Both the position numbers and the translations under genes were made by a program. This document shows positions 12,440-25,200 of a DNA stretch of 64,000 bases, one piece after another. The stretch's first letter is position 1. Each line of letters starts with the position of its first letter. This DNA comes from Lateolabrax maculatus. Taxonomy: Eukaryota; Chordata; Actinopteri; Acropomatiformes; Lateolabracidae. The stretch is from the NCBI GenBank assembly GCA_031216445.1, contig CM062205.1:16701001-16765000 (forward strand), written 5' to 3'. Under the pieces are notes generated by a model. It saw only the letters and a program-made list of their open reading frames with translations, was not told where the DNA came from and searched no databases.

Positions 12440-12650
12440 CTTCAGCAACGACGGAGAAAGAAAGAAAAAAATAAAGACCTCCACTCAAACAGTCGGCTAC
12501 TCGGTGCGGAAAAAGTGTCCCCCCCCCCACCCCTCTCTTTAAATCATGGACGGGGTCTTTTGGAGCGGAAAGAAATCCCCGAAGAAACTCGCTGAAGCGG
12601 CGAAGTATCCCAAACAGTTTTCCCCGCAGGCTTTTTTTTTCGGGCTTAAT
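12440..12650 (-). other. fermt2: fermt2 non-coding first exon (inferred)
   Basis: On the minus strand a strong donor CTGAAG|GTGAGT lies with GT at 12439-12438, inside the CpG-rich block upstream of the coding exon. Joining this end to the coding exon puts an in-frame TGA two codons before the ATG, as expected for a 5'UTR. The transcription start is not visible; about 12650 is only a guess. The alternative donor near 11890 cannot be excluded. Confidence 0.5.
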
Positions 12651-12770
12651 GGAGTCCAGCCGTCCCTCTTTCTCCCTCCCTCTTTCCAGCAGCAGATAAC
12701 GTCACTGCTCCAATCCCACTTTTCCTTTCATACTGGGAGCTGTTGCTGGTCGCCTACTGGTCCCCCCCGT

Positions 12771-12775
<5 letters not shown>

Positions 12776-12804
<29 letters not shown>
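12776..12804. repeat. (CA)n microsatellite
   Basis: CA run at the upstream edge of the fermt2 CpG-rich block. A shorter CA run follows at 12897-12911. Confidence 0.95.
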
Positions 12805-12806
<2 letters not shown>

Positions 12807-14772
12807 AGTCGGGGGGCGTATTGTGGGTTAAATAAGTACATTTGATATTAGATTAAATTATTAATTATTATGGATTTCTGTGGTTAAAGCCCCCCCACAC
12901 ACACACACACATTATGTGAAATAGTTAGAAACAAAAAAAAAAAAGAAAAGAAAAAAGAAAAGTCACATGAATACCTGATTGTTTTTCTTGCCTTTAGTGG
13001 ATTACCAAAAGTGGGACATTTGTCAGAGTGTTCTTGCCAGTTTTAAAATGTGTTTAGGCTGAATATCAAAAGACAAGCATGACTTGTGTTTCTACAGAGC
13101 GGGTCTCTGGTGAACATAAATGGTCAAAAAGGTGGCAAGTAATGCAGACAGAATATTTCTTGACCTTATTTGCCCTAATACTGACATCATTTTAAGAACG
13201 ATCGCACTTCTGTAATTCACTAAAGACGAGAAAAACAATCAGGTATTCAGAGTGTCAACGGAACAAGGCCGGCTTGCGCTTGTATATGTGTTTTGTTACA
13301 GATTTGGTCAAACTGCAACGCTCCACAGTACAAAATTCAGCGGTTTGACGCGGGGATAATGGACATGCAGTTAAGATCTCAAGCTGCCTTTTATGGCAAT
13401 AGAGCAGCTGAGCCTTGCAGCAGCATCCAGGGACCTTTGGGTCTTTAGCCCCTGGAGTAGGAGCACAAAATAACAAGGCATTCTGTTTTTGTCACTTTTA
13501 CAGTTTTAATATCTCCCTTTATGTGTTCCTCCATTTTTCCTTTCAGCGTAGACTAATTCCTTTAGAATAAGGGCCCCAGTGAAAGACTGTGAAGTGCAGA
13601 AATTAGGCCAAGGTAAATAGATATCTACTTTCATTCCTGACACATCCCATATATTCAAGGAGCATTTTACTGTAAGGTTGTGGAGGTATGTCGGCCTACT
13701 TCACATACTCTTTGGGGTTTAAAGAAATCCCTTATATTTTACAATTTTTATCTAATATAAAATCATATTCTGGAGCATAACAAGTACGCACAACTGCAGA
13801 AAAGAAATAAAAGTGCAGTATTTACCTCTGAAATATAATATAATGAAATAAAAACATAACGGAGAGATGGAAAGTACCAGTGTTTCCAAATTGCACTGAA
13901 GTATAGTGAATTCATAAATATACTTAGTTGCTTCACCTAATTTCACATATGAAATTCACAAAAGGTCAGTCATTATATTGTATTAGAAACTCATTCAATT
14001 ACAGAAACTCAATAACAGCTTACTTTGATCTGCTAATAGACTTTAGACATCTAAAACCATCTGCAGCAGTGTCCCAGTATAGCCCTGTAACTATGAGAAA
14101 ATAATCTTGTGCAGGTCAACATCACGTGTTTAATGTTTTCTATTTCCCTAAGCACTAAATTCCAAATTGTAACGGGATGTTGTCATCTGTATCTGTGATG
14201 ACAGCATGCATGGGGATCACTGTAAAAGAATGCAATAGCATGTCATCAGTGTGTGCAGATTATAGCTTTCTTCATCACCCAGATGCAAGACACAGAAGAT
14301 AATATCGTCTGCAGTTTGTTGCTGATGTCGTCACTGCTGCAGATGAATAATGACATTTAATACGGGCATTTAATCAAATGTTCACACAAATGACAAGCTG
14401 GGGGGGACGACGACAAAAGGATAGAGAGAGCCTGCTGTCTTCTTTCTTTCCAAAGCAGCACAATACACACCGGACAGACACTCTCCAAGTGGTCTGCAGC
14501 AAAGACCCATGAATCATCAGTGTTTCTGGCTCGGTCCGCCAGTGAACTCGCTCAGTTCCAATCCTCCAGCTCAGGAATCTGGGCCTTCAGACCACGGTTC
14601 GGCATCAAAGCGATTTATAAACTCTCCCTGCAGGTCTGACCCCCTCGTCAGTGTCTGGCAACCGACCCATTGCCTTTTATAGGCTGTGTTTTAATTGCAG
14701 AGTAAACATCTGAGTCAGATGCAGAGCAGGAGAGTCAGATAGGGAGCTGGCTTGGCTGCTGCTGATGTGGAT

Positions 14773-14815
14773 GGGGGGGGCGGGGGGGGGGGGGGGGGGG
14801 GGGGGGGGGCGGGGG
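14773..14815 (+). repeat. Extreme poly-G tract
   Basis: Eight G, one C, twenty-eight G, one C, then five G, followed by GA-rich and G-rich sequence to about 14865. It can form G-quadruplexes on the plus strand. The true length may differ from the assembly. Confidence 0.93.
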
Positions 14816-17087
14816 TGAAGGGGAGAAAGAGGAGGCAGGGGGGTGGAGAGTGTGAGGGGAGGGCTTCCAGAGGTTTACACTGCATGAGTCATCTTTATAT
14901 TTAAAAAAAAACAAAACATTTCAGTATTTGGATTGTGTGACATTTGAGCGGGAACACAAGTAAAACTTTGTATGTATTTTATGCCAATTTAACACATCTT
15001 ACCAGCCTAAAAACATAATTAAGTCTCTCAATTACAAATAAAAGAATTAACAACTGTCAAAATAGCTCAATTACTCAAGGGCAATAAATGGAGACAGGAA
15101 TGAAGAAAGGGCACTGGACAACAGATGGTCAATGGGAGTCTTTGTTCCAGTATTACCTATAGATGACTGACCTCTTCTGGCTGAACACAGAACAGCAGGG
15201 GCGAATGCATTATTTATGAGAGTCACCTCTGTTCTAACTGGTCCCATCTGGGAGCCTTGCCTTTGCAGATGTTGCTAAACTGCATAAAAGCACTAGTAAC
15301 TCATGTGGAAGCCATGACCGCTTGCTTGGATTACAATGTGGCCTATTCACAAATCTATAAGTCAGCTTTGTTATTCACAGCAGGGGGTGCCTTGGAAAGA
15401 ATCTGATCCGAGTTTCAGACGAACAAATAGCTCTATTGTCCTCCAAAAATCAGTCTGGAAATGAACAATGAGACCATCTTCTTCTGGAAATATCAACTTC
15501 CTCCTACGCGACAGCATAAACAGATTCCAAGTTCAATATTTTTTCCCTACTATTATCTGTGGGATAAGGCCGATTAAGAAGTCGTAGTCATTGTATCCAA
15601 AAAGAAATGCTTTAATAAAAGGAAATAAATACAGTGCTTTGGATGGCAGTTAGAATCCATTACAGGCATGGGTTATTGCACAGCTCTAAGGACAGACAAA
15701 AACACTTTTCCAGACATCCATTCAAAGTTAGAGCAACAGTGGTAACTGACACAAATGTAACACATTTCATTCAGTGCACCTACGATAAATTTAAATGATT
15801 TTTTTCTCTTTCTCACCCAGTGACTGATTACATATGGCTGCAGGCCCTTTCCTTTTAACCTCTGAACATTTTAAAGACTGGCGACACATCCCAGACTGCG
15901 CTTAATTCTTTTACGTAATAATGGCTTCAAACTGGTGTCAACAAGTGTTGCATCTACAAAACATGTAACAGTAGACATTTCCCTGATGCTTTGTGGTGCC
16001 TTTAACAAGAAAAATATACTGTCATCATTCAAAATGCTGTGCATTAAATGCTCAAGTAATAAAAAGTACAGTGTATCTTGACAAAGTTTTCTTTAATGCT
16101 CTCCAGTTTAGTCGCTAGTTTTTTTTTTGTTTTTTTTTGGCAAGCAGAGTGAATACAGTACAATCTGTGCTTGAATCAAGAATTATTAGAATGGAATGGA
16201 AAAATGTACAAATTTCACATATATTTTGGAAAAAGAGCCAAATCACAAACACTGGCAGGAGCATTGTTGTTATTGTTGGGATGGTCTGTCCACACTCCTA
16301 CAATACATACTAGCTGTGTCTGAACCCACACAGTGTGACTTAAAGATGTAGAGGCAACAATGGAACTGTCCTTGTATTTTGCATTACATAATTACGGTCT
16401 ACAAGGTAAATTTCATGCCTGCCGTTAAAACTGCTTTCTGCATCTACTGCTGCAACACATGCTCAGCAAAAATAAATAAATCAAATCAACAATGGGCTGT
16501 TTTTCTACATTTGTGCAATTCATAGCAGATGAATGGGCAAGATCCACCAAATCAAATATAGAAACACTTTGATATCACTCTCCCTTATTTGTCCCTGCTT
16601 CCATACTACTTCCCAGTTACCTATCTGGTCATCTAAAAGGCAGCCTGGTTTCAGTCAGTAGGCCTTTGCATAAATAGCACAGGAATTAAAAACCAATAAG
16701 TAGATTCCATTCAGGGGTGGACCAGTCAACAACAGCCCTTGATTGTGTGGAACATTAAAGCAGCAGCTTGCACCATAGCAAATTAAAAGAAGATATTACA
16801 ACATGTAGGAAACAAAGAAAATTTGACACTGACAATAATCAAGTCTGTCACATGTAACTAACCCCATAATCATTAATCTGAGGCTAATTCCATTTCTTCA
16901 TCCATTGCAAATGTCTTATAAACGATTTTATTAGAAATCCATGAACATTCATGAGTGTTTTTTTCTACTCAATAAAGAAAACAAAGCAGTTTCTTAGACG
17001 TGTGTTGGCACTCTCTGTAATGTCTTCTTGTTCCAACATCCATTTACTTTTAGTATGACACCATGCATGCTTTTTAACTTCTGTATA

Positions 17088-17093
17088 TTTATT
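17088..17093 (-). terminator. ddhd1: Candidate ddhd1 polyadenylation signal
   Basis: TTTATT on the plus strand reads AATAAA in the ddhd1 sense, about 1.9 kb after the stop codon. Two nearer hexamers at 18374-18379 and 18255-18260 are alternatives. Which one is used cannot be told from sequence. Confidence 0.35.
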
Positions 17094-19023
17094 ACTGGGC
17101 AGGGCCACATTCGACAGGCATACGATCCATCATTACTGAAGTCATTTCAAATAAAAAATAGAATAAAATAAAAAATGAACAGACAAACCTAAGGCAAGAG
17201 TCATGATAAGTCATTTTAAGAAAACAAAAATCATGATTTGCTGTCTCCAGTTGCCTACACTTTTTCTTTTTGGAGAAAATTTGCAAGTAGTGTCAATTAG
17301 GCAATGACACATGTCTAGTGGCTGGAAAATAGGGTTTTAAGACTAAAGAAACCTTTCCTTCACAGAAATAAAAAGACAAGCTAGCATATTCATTGCTCAA
17401 AAGGGGAAAGTGTGAATTGGTCACAGAAAAAGGCAAACGAGATACAATTAACTTTTGTGTGTCAATTACTTTTTTTTTTTTTATAGATTATGAATTATCC
17501 TTGGCATTACTAAAGCTGTGCAGCTAATAAGCCAGACACAAAAATGTTATTTGGCCGCACGTTTGAATGCCATTTTCCCGAAGATGAGATCCGGGTTTCT
17601 ATCCACAAGCCTGAAAAATGCTAGGAAAAATATTTCTTTTTTCAAGAAAAAATACATTTAGTACCATGGATTTCATCTGGATATCAATATAAAAGATATA
17701 GAAAAGAAAATTCTCTCCATAACTTATGCTTAACATAGAAGCATGGAAATTAGTTTGAATGACCGTGATTGTTTTGAGTGAGACCTCTTGTCTTGTAAAT
17801 GACATCACCAAGAGATTTTTAGACACAAACTGGGTGTGAGGAAATAACATATACATGTCCGGCCCTTGTTTAAGAGTGTAGATATGCATGTCATGATATA
17901 AGCCTCATATGGTTGTGAACCTCTGTATGTAAATTTCACATGGAAACTAATGATGGCCTGCAGGATCTTCAGCTGTAACGGTTGTGTTAGTAGGAGACAT
18001 TTTGTCCCTGTTACTTTAACAAAAATTGCACTGTTTATATTAAGAAAGCTAAACACAAAAAGAAATTCTGTTTTAGTTGACTGTTGTATATAAAGGTGGC
18101 GCTTTGCTCATGTTCTATTTGGTGCATATCTATTTCAAGAATCAAACGATGTTAAAGAGGCGAACATTAAAAAAAAAACAAAGTGAAAATAGCATTTTTG
18201 TTTTGTCTTTCTTCATACTACCAAAACATTATTAAAGGGATTATGCCCTAAGTTTTTATTCAGAAAAACTAAACAGAAATATTCTGCATGAGTAATATCA
18301 TTTGGCTAATTTTGAAAAGGCATTGAATTTGCTTGTTAGCATTAAGTTGTTTGAGATGTAGTAGCAGTGAAGGTTTATTTTGAAGATAAAACTACTATTT
18401 TTTGACAATTATATTTCTCTCTCCTTCATGTAAATAAAAAATAAATTAAAAAAAGGAGTTTAAAAAGCACAGACACAGAACTCGAAGCCTCAGTGACAGA
18501 GAGTCAGGCAAGTTTGTCACAAGGCTCCAGAATGAGTCTGCGGGAGAGGATTTAAGCACTGACTAACAGGAGATGTATGGACACATAATCAACAGGCTGC
18601 AGCTGTTTTTAAGGTTGAAGACTTGGGGATGAAGTTAGAACTCTCTTCCTCTTGGTGCAACAAACTCCAATGCACCAAACTCATTAGTCTCATATTCCAT
18701 GTTTATATGTAGCTTGTGGTCATACTGGCAACGGGTGCACCTCCTTAGGGGTTCCTAGTCCAACACGGTCACCCGTAGGGTGCGCAATTGTGTACGAACT
18801 ACACAAAAAGAGACAAAAATGCATGTCTTGGAATAAAGTCAGTTTGTCAGTAAGTGTTGAAAGAACTGGATCACAGAGAACTATAGGAAAAAAGGTGATT
18901 AGTCTATTTGAGCAGTTTGTGTGCATGAAAAATACATGAAGCTGATCAGTCAAGAAGGTGACGCACCCCTTCAGGGTTAGAAGACACCAGTCAAGTGTGT
19001 ATGTGCTGTAACAGTGTGCTGCC

Positions 19024-19211
19024 TCAGTCTGGCTCCGGAGTATCTTCTGCTGGGTCAGAGGTTGTCGTCTTCAGCTTGTATATGAAGGTCAACAGGAAGA
19101 GGGCTATGTCATGCGAGCACCAGTAGCCTGTGTGTGAGGTTACTGCTGACCAATAGCGACTCTCCACCAGGCCCTCTCGGAGCTCAAAGTCGACACGCCG
19201 CTCCAGCTCCA
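19024..19211 (-). CDS. ddhd1: ddhd1 exon 13 (last coding exon)
   Basis: Residues 801-862 and the TGA stop at 19026-19024. It carries Asp808 (RRVDFELREG), His827 (TSHTGYW) and Asp835 (SHDIALF), three of the four residues that name the DDHD domain. The acceptor is TCTTACAG just before 19211. The C-terminus is acidic and short (ends EDTPEPD). Confidence 0.97.
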
Positions 19212-22200
19212 CTGTAAGACAGAAACAGAGACATTATACCCTCCCAACCGACCAACAAATGTGAGACTTTCTCTATGATTGTTGAGTGCTGGACAGGTTA
19301 AGTGAACTAACATGATGTGTCGGGTGTCGGTGAGGTGGGCCGAATCATGGTGGAGAGGCCGTATGCCGACTGGCTTTCTGTCCGTTTCTGATCATCTTCC
19401 TCAGTGTTTGCCCCTCCCTCAAGTCCTAAAGACACTGAGGGCTGGCTGTTGGAGCGGGAGAAACGTGAGAAGAGGATGCCTCCGATGCCCTTTCCTATGC
19501 TCGCCGCCCCTACATTGAGTGTGGATGGGAGAGAGAGAAAAATAAACAGATATGCTTGGCTTGATGTGGTTCAGAACACGACAATAAGAACTGTAGTAAT
19601 GAATTACTTTTTGTTTTATTTTTATTTAATTTTTTTTAACAAACTGTATGAGCCCCTTCTCCATCTATCCACATGATGGCACTGTTGACGTAGTACAGTA
19701 GTACAAAGTGAGCGTCTCACAATACTTGAAAAAAAAAAAATATTGAACCTCAAAGGACAGAATTAATTTTACCTATGGGACAAGGATTAGCTCTGGAAAG
19801 AAATTTAGTTAGCTCAGCTCTTTCTCTGGGCTACTCAATGCTGTCAGAACCCATATTATTTCCCATTGCCAGTTTTTTTTTTTTTTTTTTTAATGTAGAA
19901 AAATTGCATGTATTAAAAAAAAATAAAATACTTACTCCTTTTTTCACCAACCCAGACCCTTTTCACTATAGTAGACTATCCTCACACATGTGTAAATATT
20001 TAAATATGACCTTTGGTTTTATTCAAGAAATTTACAACTCATCTGGACTGGTATATAGTAACCATCTTTTCAATCCTACAGAAAGCAGTTTCAGAGTCCT
20101 AAAAACTGTCAGCTACTGTATTTGTCACCATGAGTTAACTTTAAAATCTTACATTAGATTTTAAAAAGAATGCATAAGTTTGGACCAGAATTGGAAAAGT
20201 GACAGTAGTGCCTTACCAAGTATGCTGGCCTTGCCCAGATTTGTGATGGACTCTCCATAGTGCCTGCGGGCGAGGACAGGAGAAGTGCTCGGGCTGGGGA
20301 TGCTCTCGGTGTCAGATGGTGGGTCTTTGACTGGGTTCAGGAAGGTAGGCCGGACCTCATCGTACGATGTGGGGTTAGTGGCGCTACACCTGATGGAGAA
20401 AATAAACCCCAAATATTCAGAACATACATACTCTAAAAACATTCTGTGCGTACAAGGGATAGCATCAAGTGTTATAAGATGTAAGATTCAAGTTCTTACC
20501 AGTGTATCTGAACAGGTGCAATATTGCTGTAATGTTTGAGAATGAGGGGCTCCAGTCTGTAGGCCTGAAGAGAGCAACAAAACTTCAGTTAACTTACAGT
20601 ATAGATAAAGGATTAAACTATTTAAGTTGTACAATACACACAGTGTGTGTTTTTAATTTAAACATCTGAGTGAGCTGCAAAGGTCTGGTTTCTATTAGCA
20701 AAGCACAGCGGAAAAAGGCAAATCCAGTAGAAACAGCAAATTTCTGCTAATAAATCACACCCTAAATGTGTGTGGCCTAAGTTGAAAAGAAAGAAAAAGA
20801 AAACACAAAAAGAAAAGAAAATCTTGACTGGCTGTCATAACCCTGAGTGAGAGAGAGCAATCAGGGGAGACTAACCACAGGGTCTGTGGGATGGAAGACA
20901 TTGAAGAGCCGGCTGCAGATGGAGGTGGGCAGGATATGGTCCTGGTGACAGCTGGTACCAGGGCGGATCCCTCTAAGGGCCAAGAACACTGCCAGAGGAG
21001 AACCCATGCAGAAGAAGTTTTCCACCTGAGGGACAAAAAGGGCAAAGATTCTATAAATATCCTAAAGGAAGTCTTTGGTACTGACATCAATTACAGAGCA
21101 TTTGTTCAATTCCAAAACCATTATTTATCGATTTAGAGTAATGTCATTTTGTAACGGTACACATACAGTGCATTCACGTAATTAAGCATCTTGCCTTAAA
21201 TCTGAGGGCTGGGGGTGCTGACGGTTTAGAAGCCTCTAGTGTGAGGAGTTGATTTTCCAGCTCTCGTAACCTTTTAGAAGCAGAAAAGGACACAATGTTA
21301 ATAAACTAGAAAAAGAATGAAAAAACTCCCCATATGCATTATTATAACCTCAAGCCACCGAGACATAAATACTAATTCTCCTGTCATCTATCAAAACTTT
21401 TGTCCTTAAGCCAGTCCTCAAACTATTTCAGTACCACTTAGATCGGTTTCTTGTTTCACTGCGGTAATGGTGCACACACTAAATGTTACGGTGCAGAGGA
21501 GAAGTATTAAAAGCCTCTTCCCTTCCATTTGATCATGAGGCATCACAATGCCCTGTTACAAAAACAAACAGGACACACAATTTTCCGCCTGATAATGGAG
21601 CAGGAGATGAGCAGCCCACAGCACACACTGTATTGTGCGTGCCAAAAAACAGAAAGATATTGTATATGCTGTGTGGTGTGATATTGAATTTGAAAGGAGA
21701 GATTTGTTTGAAAGGTATGAACAGCTTGCGTTGTTTGTTCATACTAAGAGAGATGAAGGCAAATTAAAATTTGTCATAATGAAGACCAATTGAAAAATCC
21801 AGCTAGTTAATTGTTAGGTGTTCTGTTTCTAAGCAATGATTATTAAAACATGTATTGTATATCAAATGTTATATCTCAAGCCTCCCTGATATCTTGCCCA
21901 CTATCTCCGCAAAAATCTCTTGAGGATCCTTACAGCTATACCTGCAGTCCCTGAGGCCAAGCTAGGAGTCACTGAAGATCTACATTAGCAAGCTGTACCT
22001 AGTCCTTGTGAGCCGAAGCTGCTCTAAAAGTTGCCTCTCCTCAAAGGACATCCAGCGCAGGTCCAGCTCCTCCTCCACAGCGTGATGCTCCTGCAGACAG
22101 AAGCGCACGGGATCCCATCCCGTCATGATGTCATAGGTGATGACGCAGCCGAGGGAGTGGGACACAATGGACACTTTGCCTCCCCTCTCCTCAAACTCAG

Positions 22201-25200
22201 GGTTCCGGGAGCAGAAAAGTGTGTACAGTCTGTTTAGCTCCTGTGTTAGGCCCTTGGTAATCTGGAGAGACAGGGAGAGGAGAAGAAGAAGTAAAAGAGA
22301 AGAGTAGAAGAGTAAAAGATAAACATTGTGTCACATATAACTCTAATTTCTGGTTTCAGGGAGTGTGTGACTCTCACCTCATCCCGGTAAAGGGGGCTGT
22401 TGTAGTACATGATGTCCATGGCACTACTGTTGAGTAGATCTCTCAGTCCTCTCACTTTGTCTGGTGTTATTGAGTCTACCGTATCTACAAAATCAAAGCA
22501 CAAATATCACAGTATAAAACAGAGATTTAATGCCACACAATGGAGCCTGTATTCATAAACTCAGTCAACAGGTCAGCCATAAAATCTACTTTTACAAAGA
22601 TACTAAAGTTAAGTTTATTATTATTATTTTCAGACACTTTCAGGGGTATTGATTCAACTACATGTTTATTGTTGAGCTGGACTACATTATAATGAGAGGT
22701 GTTTCTCATTTTTGCCCACCCCATTTACAAACACGAGGAGGGAAGAATATTAGAAATACATTTCAATATAATATAGTCCAGTCAGTGCAACAGCACTGCA
22801 AAGTACAACATCAATAAATTACATTTAGTTAAACGCAATCCAATAAATGTTGTATTGGATTGCATTTGATTTTACAGGTATACCTAACAAAGGGGCCACT
22901 GAGTGTAAATAGTGTAAATAATAATTTTTAAAACCTTTATTTACTCTGTGGAGAGTTCATGTGATCTGATCTCTCCACCCTCCTTCATACCGATTCAGTT
23001 AATTATACATCTTAGCCTATATCTAGACAGTGACCATGGTTAGAACAGGTCATGAGGTTACTGCAACCTGCTGCCCACACGCTTCTAAAAATACTTAAGT
23101 GATACTTAAGTAACAGTTCTGTAAGGGATGACTGTGGCTATGCTTTTTGCCACCAACTTTTTCTGTTTGGATAGGAAAGACTGACATATGAGAACAACTT
23201 CATACATCCACTGTACACAGAGTTAACCAAAAAAAAAGTAAACTGCTCACACTTAAAGGACAAACCAAACAGACAAATAGAAATAAACACATAGATACAG
23301 GAACACTAATTCACAGTCTGAAAAGGACATACTAACCTCCATCAAGTGCAAGTTTGGAGCGCCACTCAACAGGTAGGAACTCCACGTGCTCGTCATTGTG
23401 CTCTGAAAAGTGCTTCTCTTCCATCTTCCTCACACCATCCCTCAGCCTGAATAGACACATAACAATAAACACCATGCAGTTTGTGAGGACGGCATTGCAC
23501 ACTGACACTTTTAATACTTTAGAGTGTATTTGTGTACATGTTGGCTGACAAACATTCAGGTACAAAAAGCAGGAAAAGTGCTTATCACAGTGCATTATAA
23601 TGACAGGTTCTGAGTGGATGAGTAACATCCTCTACGTATATCCGGGCCTGCTACAGACTGACTAGGGAGTCTGTGTTTGCACCCGCTCTCTCACAGGCTT
23701 TAATGACGGTCAGGAAGAGAGGAACGACGCCCATGTTGCTGCTCACTGATGCAGCAGCTTTCCTCATGCAGCTCAACACACAATGGCTGCAATGCTACTT
23801 GTCCTATATGGGGCAGCATTAGCTCGCAGGAAACACTAAATACACAAAGAGAGAGGGTGAGGTATGGTGTTTACATGGGTAAATGGAGGCTGAGAAAAGG
23901 CATTTAGGTGACTGGTCTATGAATGGGGCACCTAATGCAAAACCTGCATTAGGTGCCCCATTCATAGACCAGACTATCTGCAGGCTAGTGTGTCTGCAGG
24001 GGAACTTATATGCTCAGAGGGTTGAGCGCTGCATTACAAAGCTTTCTGTGCTGCACCCACAAGGATTGCTTAGCTTTTAGGCTGGCATTGATTGGGCAGT
24101 GAGCTTTGACATAGTAGGTTCAGCTAAAATAGGTTTTAAAAAGTTTTAGAGCATAATAATGCCCTAAACCCCCACAATATCTGCTATCACTGCTGGTGAT
24201 GACACTCAGAGAGGGTGAAATTAATTCAGGTTCTAAAAGAAATACAAAATAAGGAACTGGCTGGACATGGCGGCTTGATCTTTCCTCTTTGCTGAGGAAA
24301 GCCTGTACAATGTAATCCACAGGGGCTGGGAGTTAGGCTTAAAGTGCTCTGCAGCTTGACTTGGTCTACTTTACCTGCTTATCTGGACTAAGCCATGGGC
24401 AGTGGCCCAACTCTAATGTTGTGACACAAAGACACACATGGCTCTGGTCCACACGTTCTGTACTACTGCCTGTAATGTTCATGGTCCAGAGCCAATACAG
24501 TGGTACCATTTAGGGTCAGATATTTCTTAATAAAGTCCATTAAACATAGACGGGACTGTGTCTAGCTTAAGTAACAATTCAAAACTGATTGATTGCCTAC
24601 ACTCTGATGAGCTGCAGCCAGACTTCACTGGTGAATCACTTTTAAAAAGGCAACAACACTGCAATAATTTGCTGTAACATACTTCTTTAGGCAGAAGTGA
24701 CCACTGCATCCTGTCATTGTAACTTTCCCACTGTGGCCGCTACACAATTATCTACCACTGACAGAGTTCCTCATTAAAACATTAACCCTTTGAAAGACAA
24801 AGAGAAGTCGGCAGGCTGGTTAAAGGTATCAGCTATGGGCATCAGGCCATGCTGATAGTTTCGGTTTTATGTGCCAAGCTTCACTAAATACAATGTATCA
24901 GGCAAATATGTTTCCTTGGGGTTTTTTCATGCTTCGGTACATTGCGCTTTCTTGGACACCGTACTGTGGGAAATTTAACAATACAGCAAGAGAACAGTCG
25001 AAGACAGAGAGTGATAAAGCTGGAGAGAGGAGGGGAGGAGAACAAAATACAAGGGCTGCAGGTGCAGTGGGATCAAAATGCTTAAACAACAGCTGCTAAT
25101 GTTTATTGAGTAGTTCCTACATTTTTCTGTGTGGACTAGTTGTGCATTCCATAAATACATTAGGTACATACTTGGCAATGGTGCTGAACAAAAAAGTTAA

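Larger units (their letters stand above)
11880..12830 (-). promoter_or_regulatory. fermt2: CpG-rich promoter region of fermt2
   Basis: A block much richer in G, C and CpG than its surroundings, with GGCGGCGGCGG, GACGACGACGACGG and CCGCGGCTCG motifs, lying just upstream of the fermt2 coding exon. It ends in a (CA)n run at 12776-12804. The location fits a housekeeping-type TATA-less promoter for the minus-strand gene. Weak plus-strand ORFs of 110 and 222 codons across it are low-complexity and not supported as genes. Confidence 0.7.
12831..19023. other. Intergenic DNA plus ddhd1 3'UTR
   Basis: Between the fermt2 promoter and the ddhd1 stop codon there is no supported coding exon on either strand. 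The part nearest 19023 must hold the ddhd1 3'UTR. Minus-strand AATAAA hexamers (TTTATT on the plus strand) are at 18374-18379, 18255-18260 and 17088-17093, and none was seen further left. From about 17100 to 19023 the DNA is AT-rich and free of recognised repeats, as is usual for a 3'UTR. A very long G run is at 14773-14815. The rest shows nothing I can name. Confidence 0.6.

Noticed and set aside
11927..12595. 222-codon plus-strand ORF over the fermt2 promoter
   Set aside because: Low-complexity Lys/Arg/Leu-rich translation of CpG-rich and A-rich DNA, antisense to the fermt2 first exon; no domain seen.
20755..21090. 111-codon minus-strand ORF
   Set aside because: Overlaps ddhd1 exon 9 in a wrong frame and runs into introns.
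23912..23972. Calling the 28-bp hairpin a microRNA gene
   Set aside because: Stem is perfect with a 5-nt loop; animal precursors have bulges and longer loops. No expression data.
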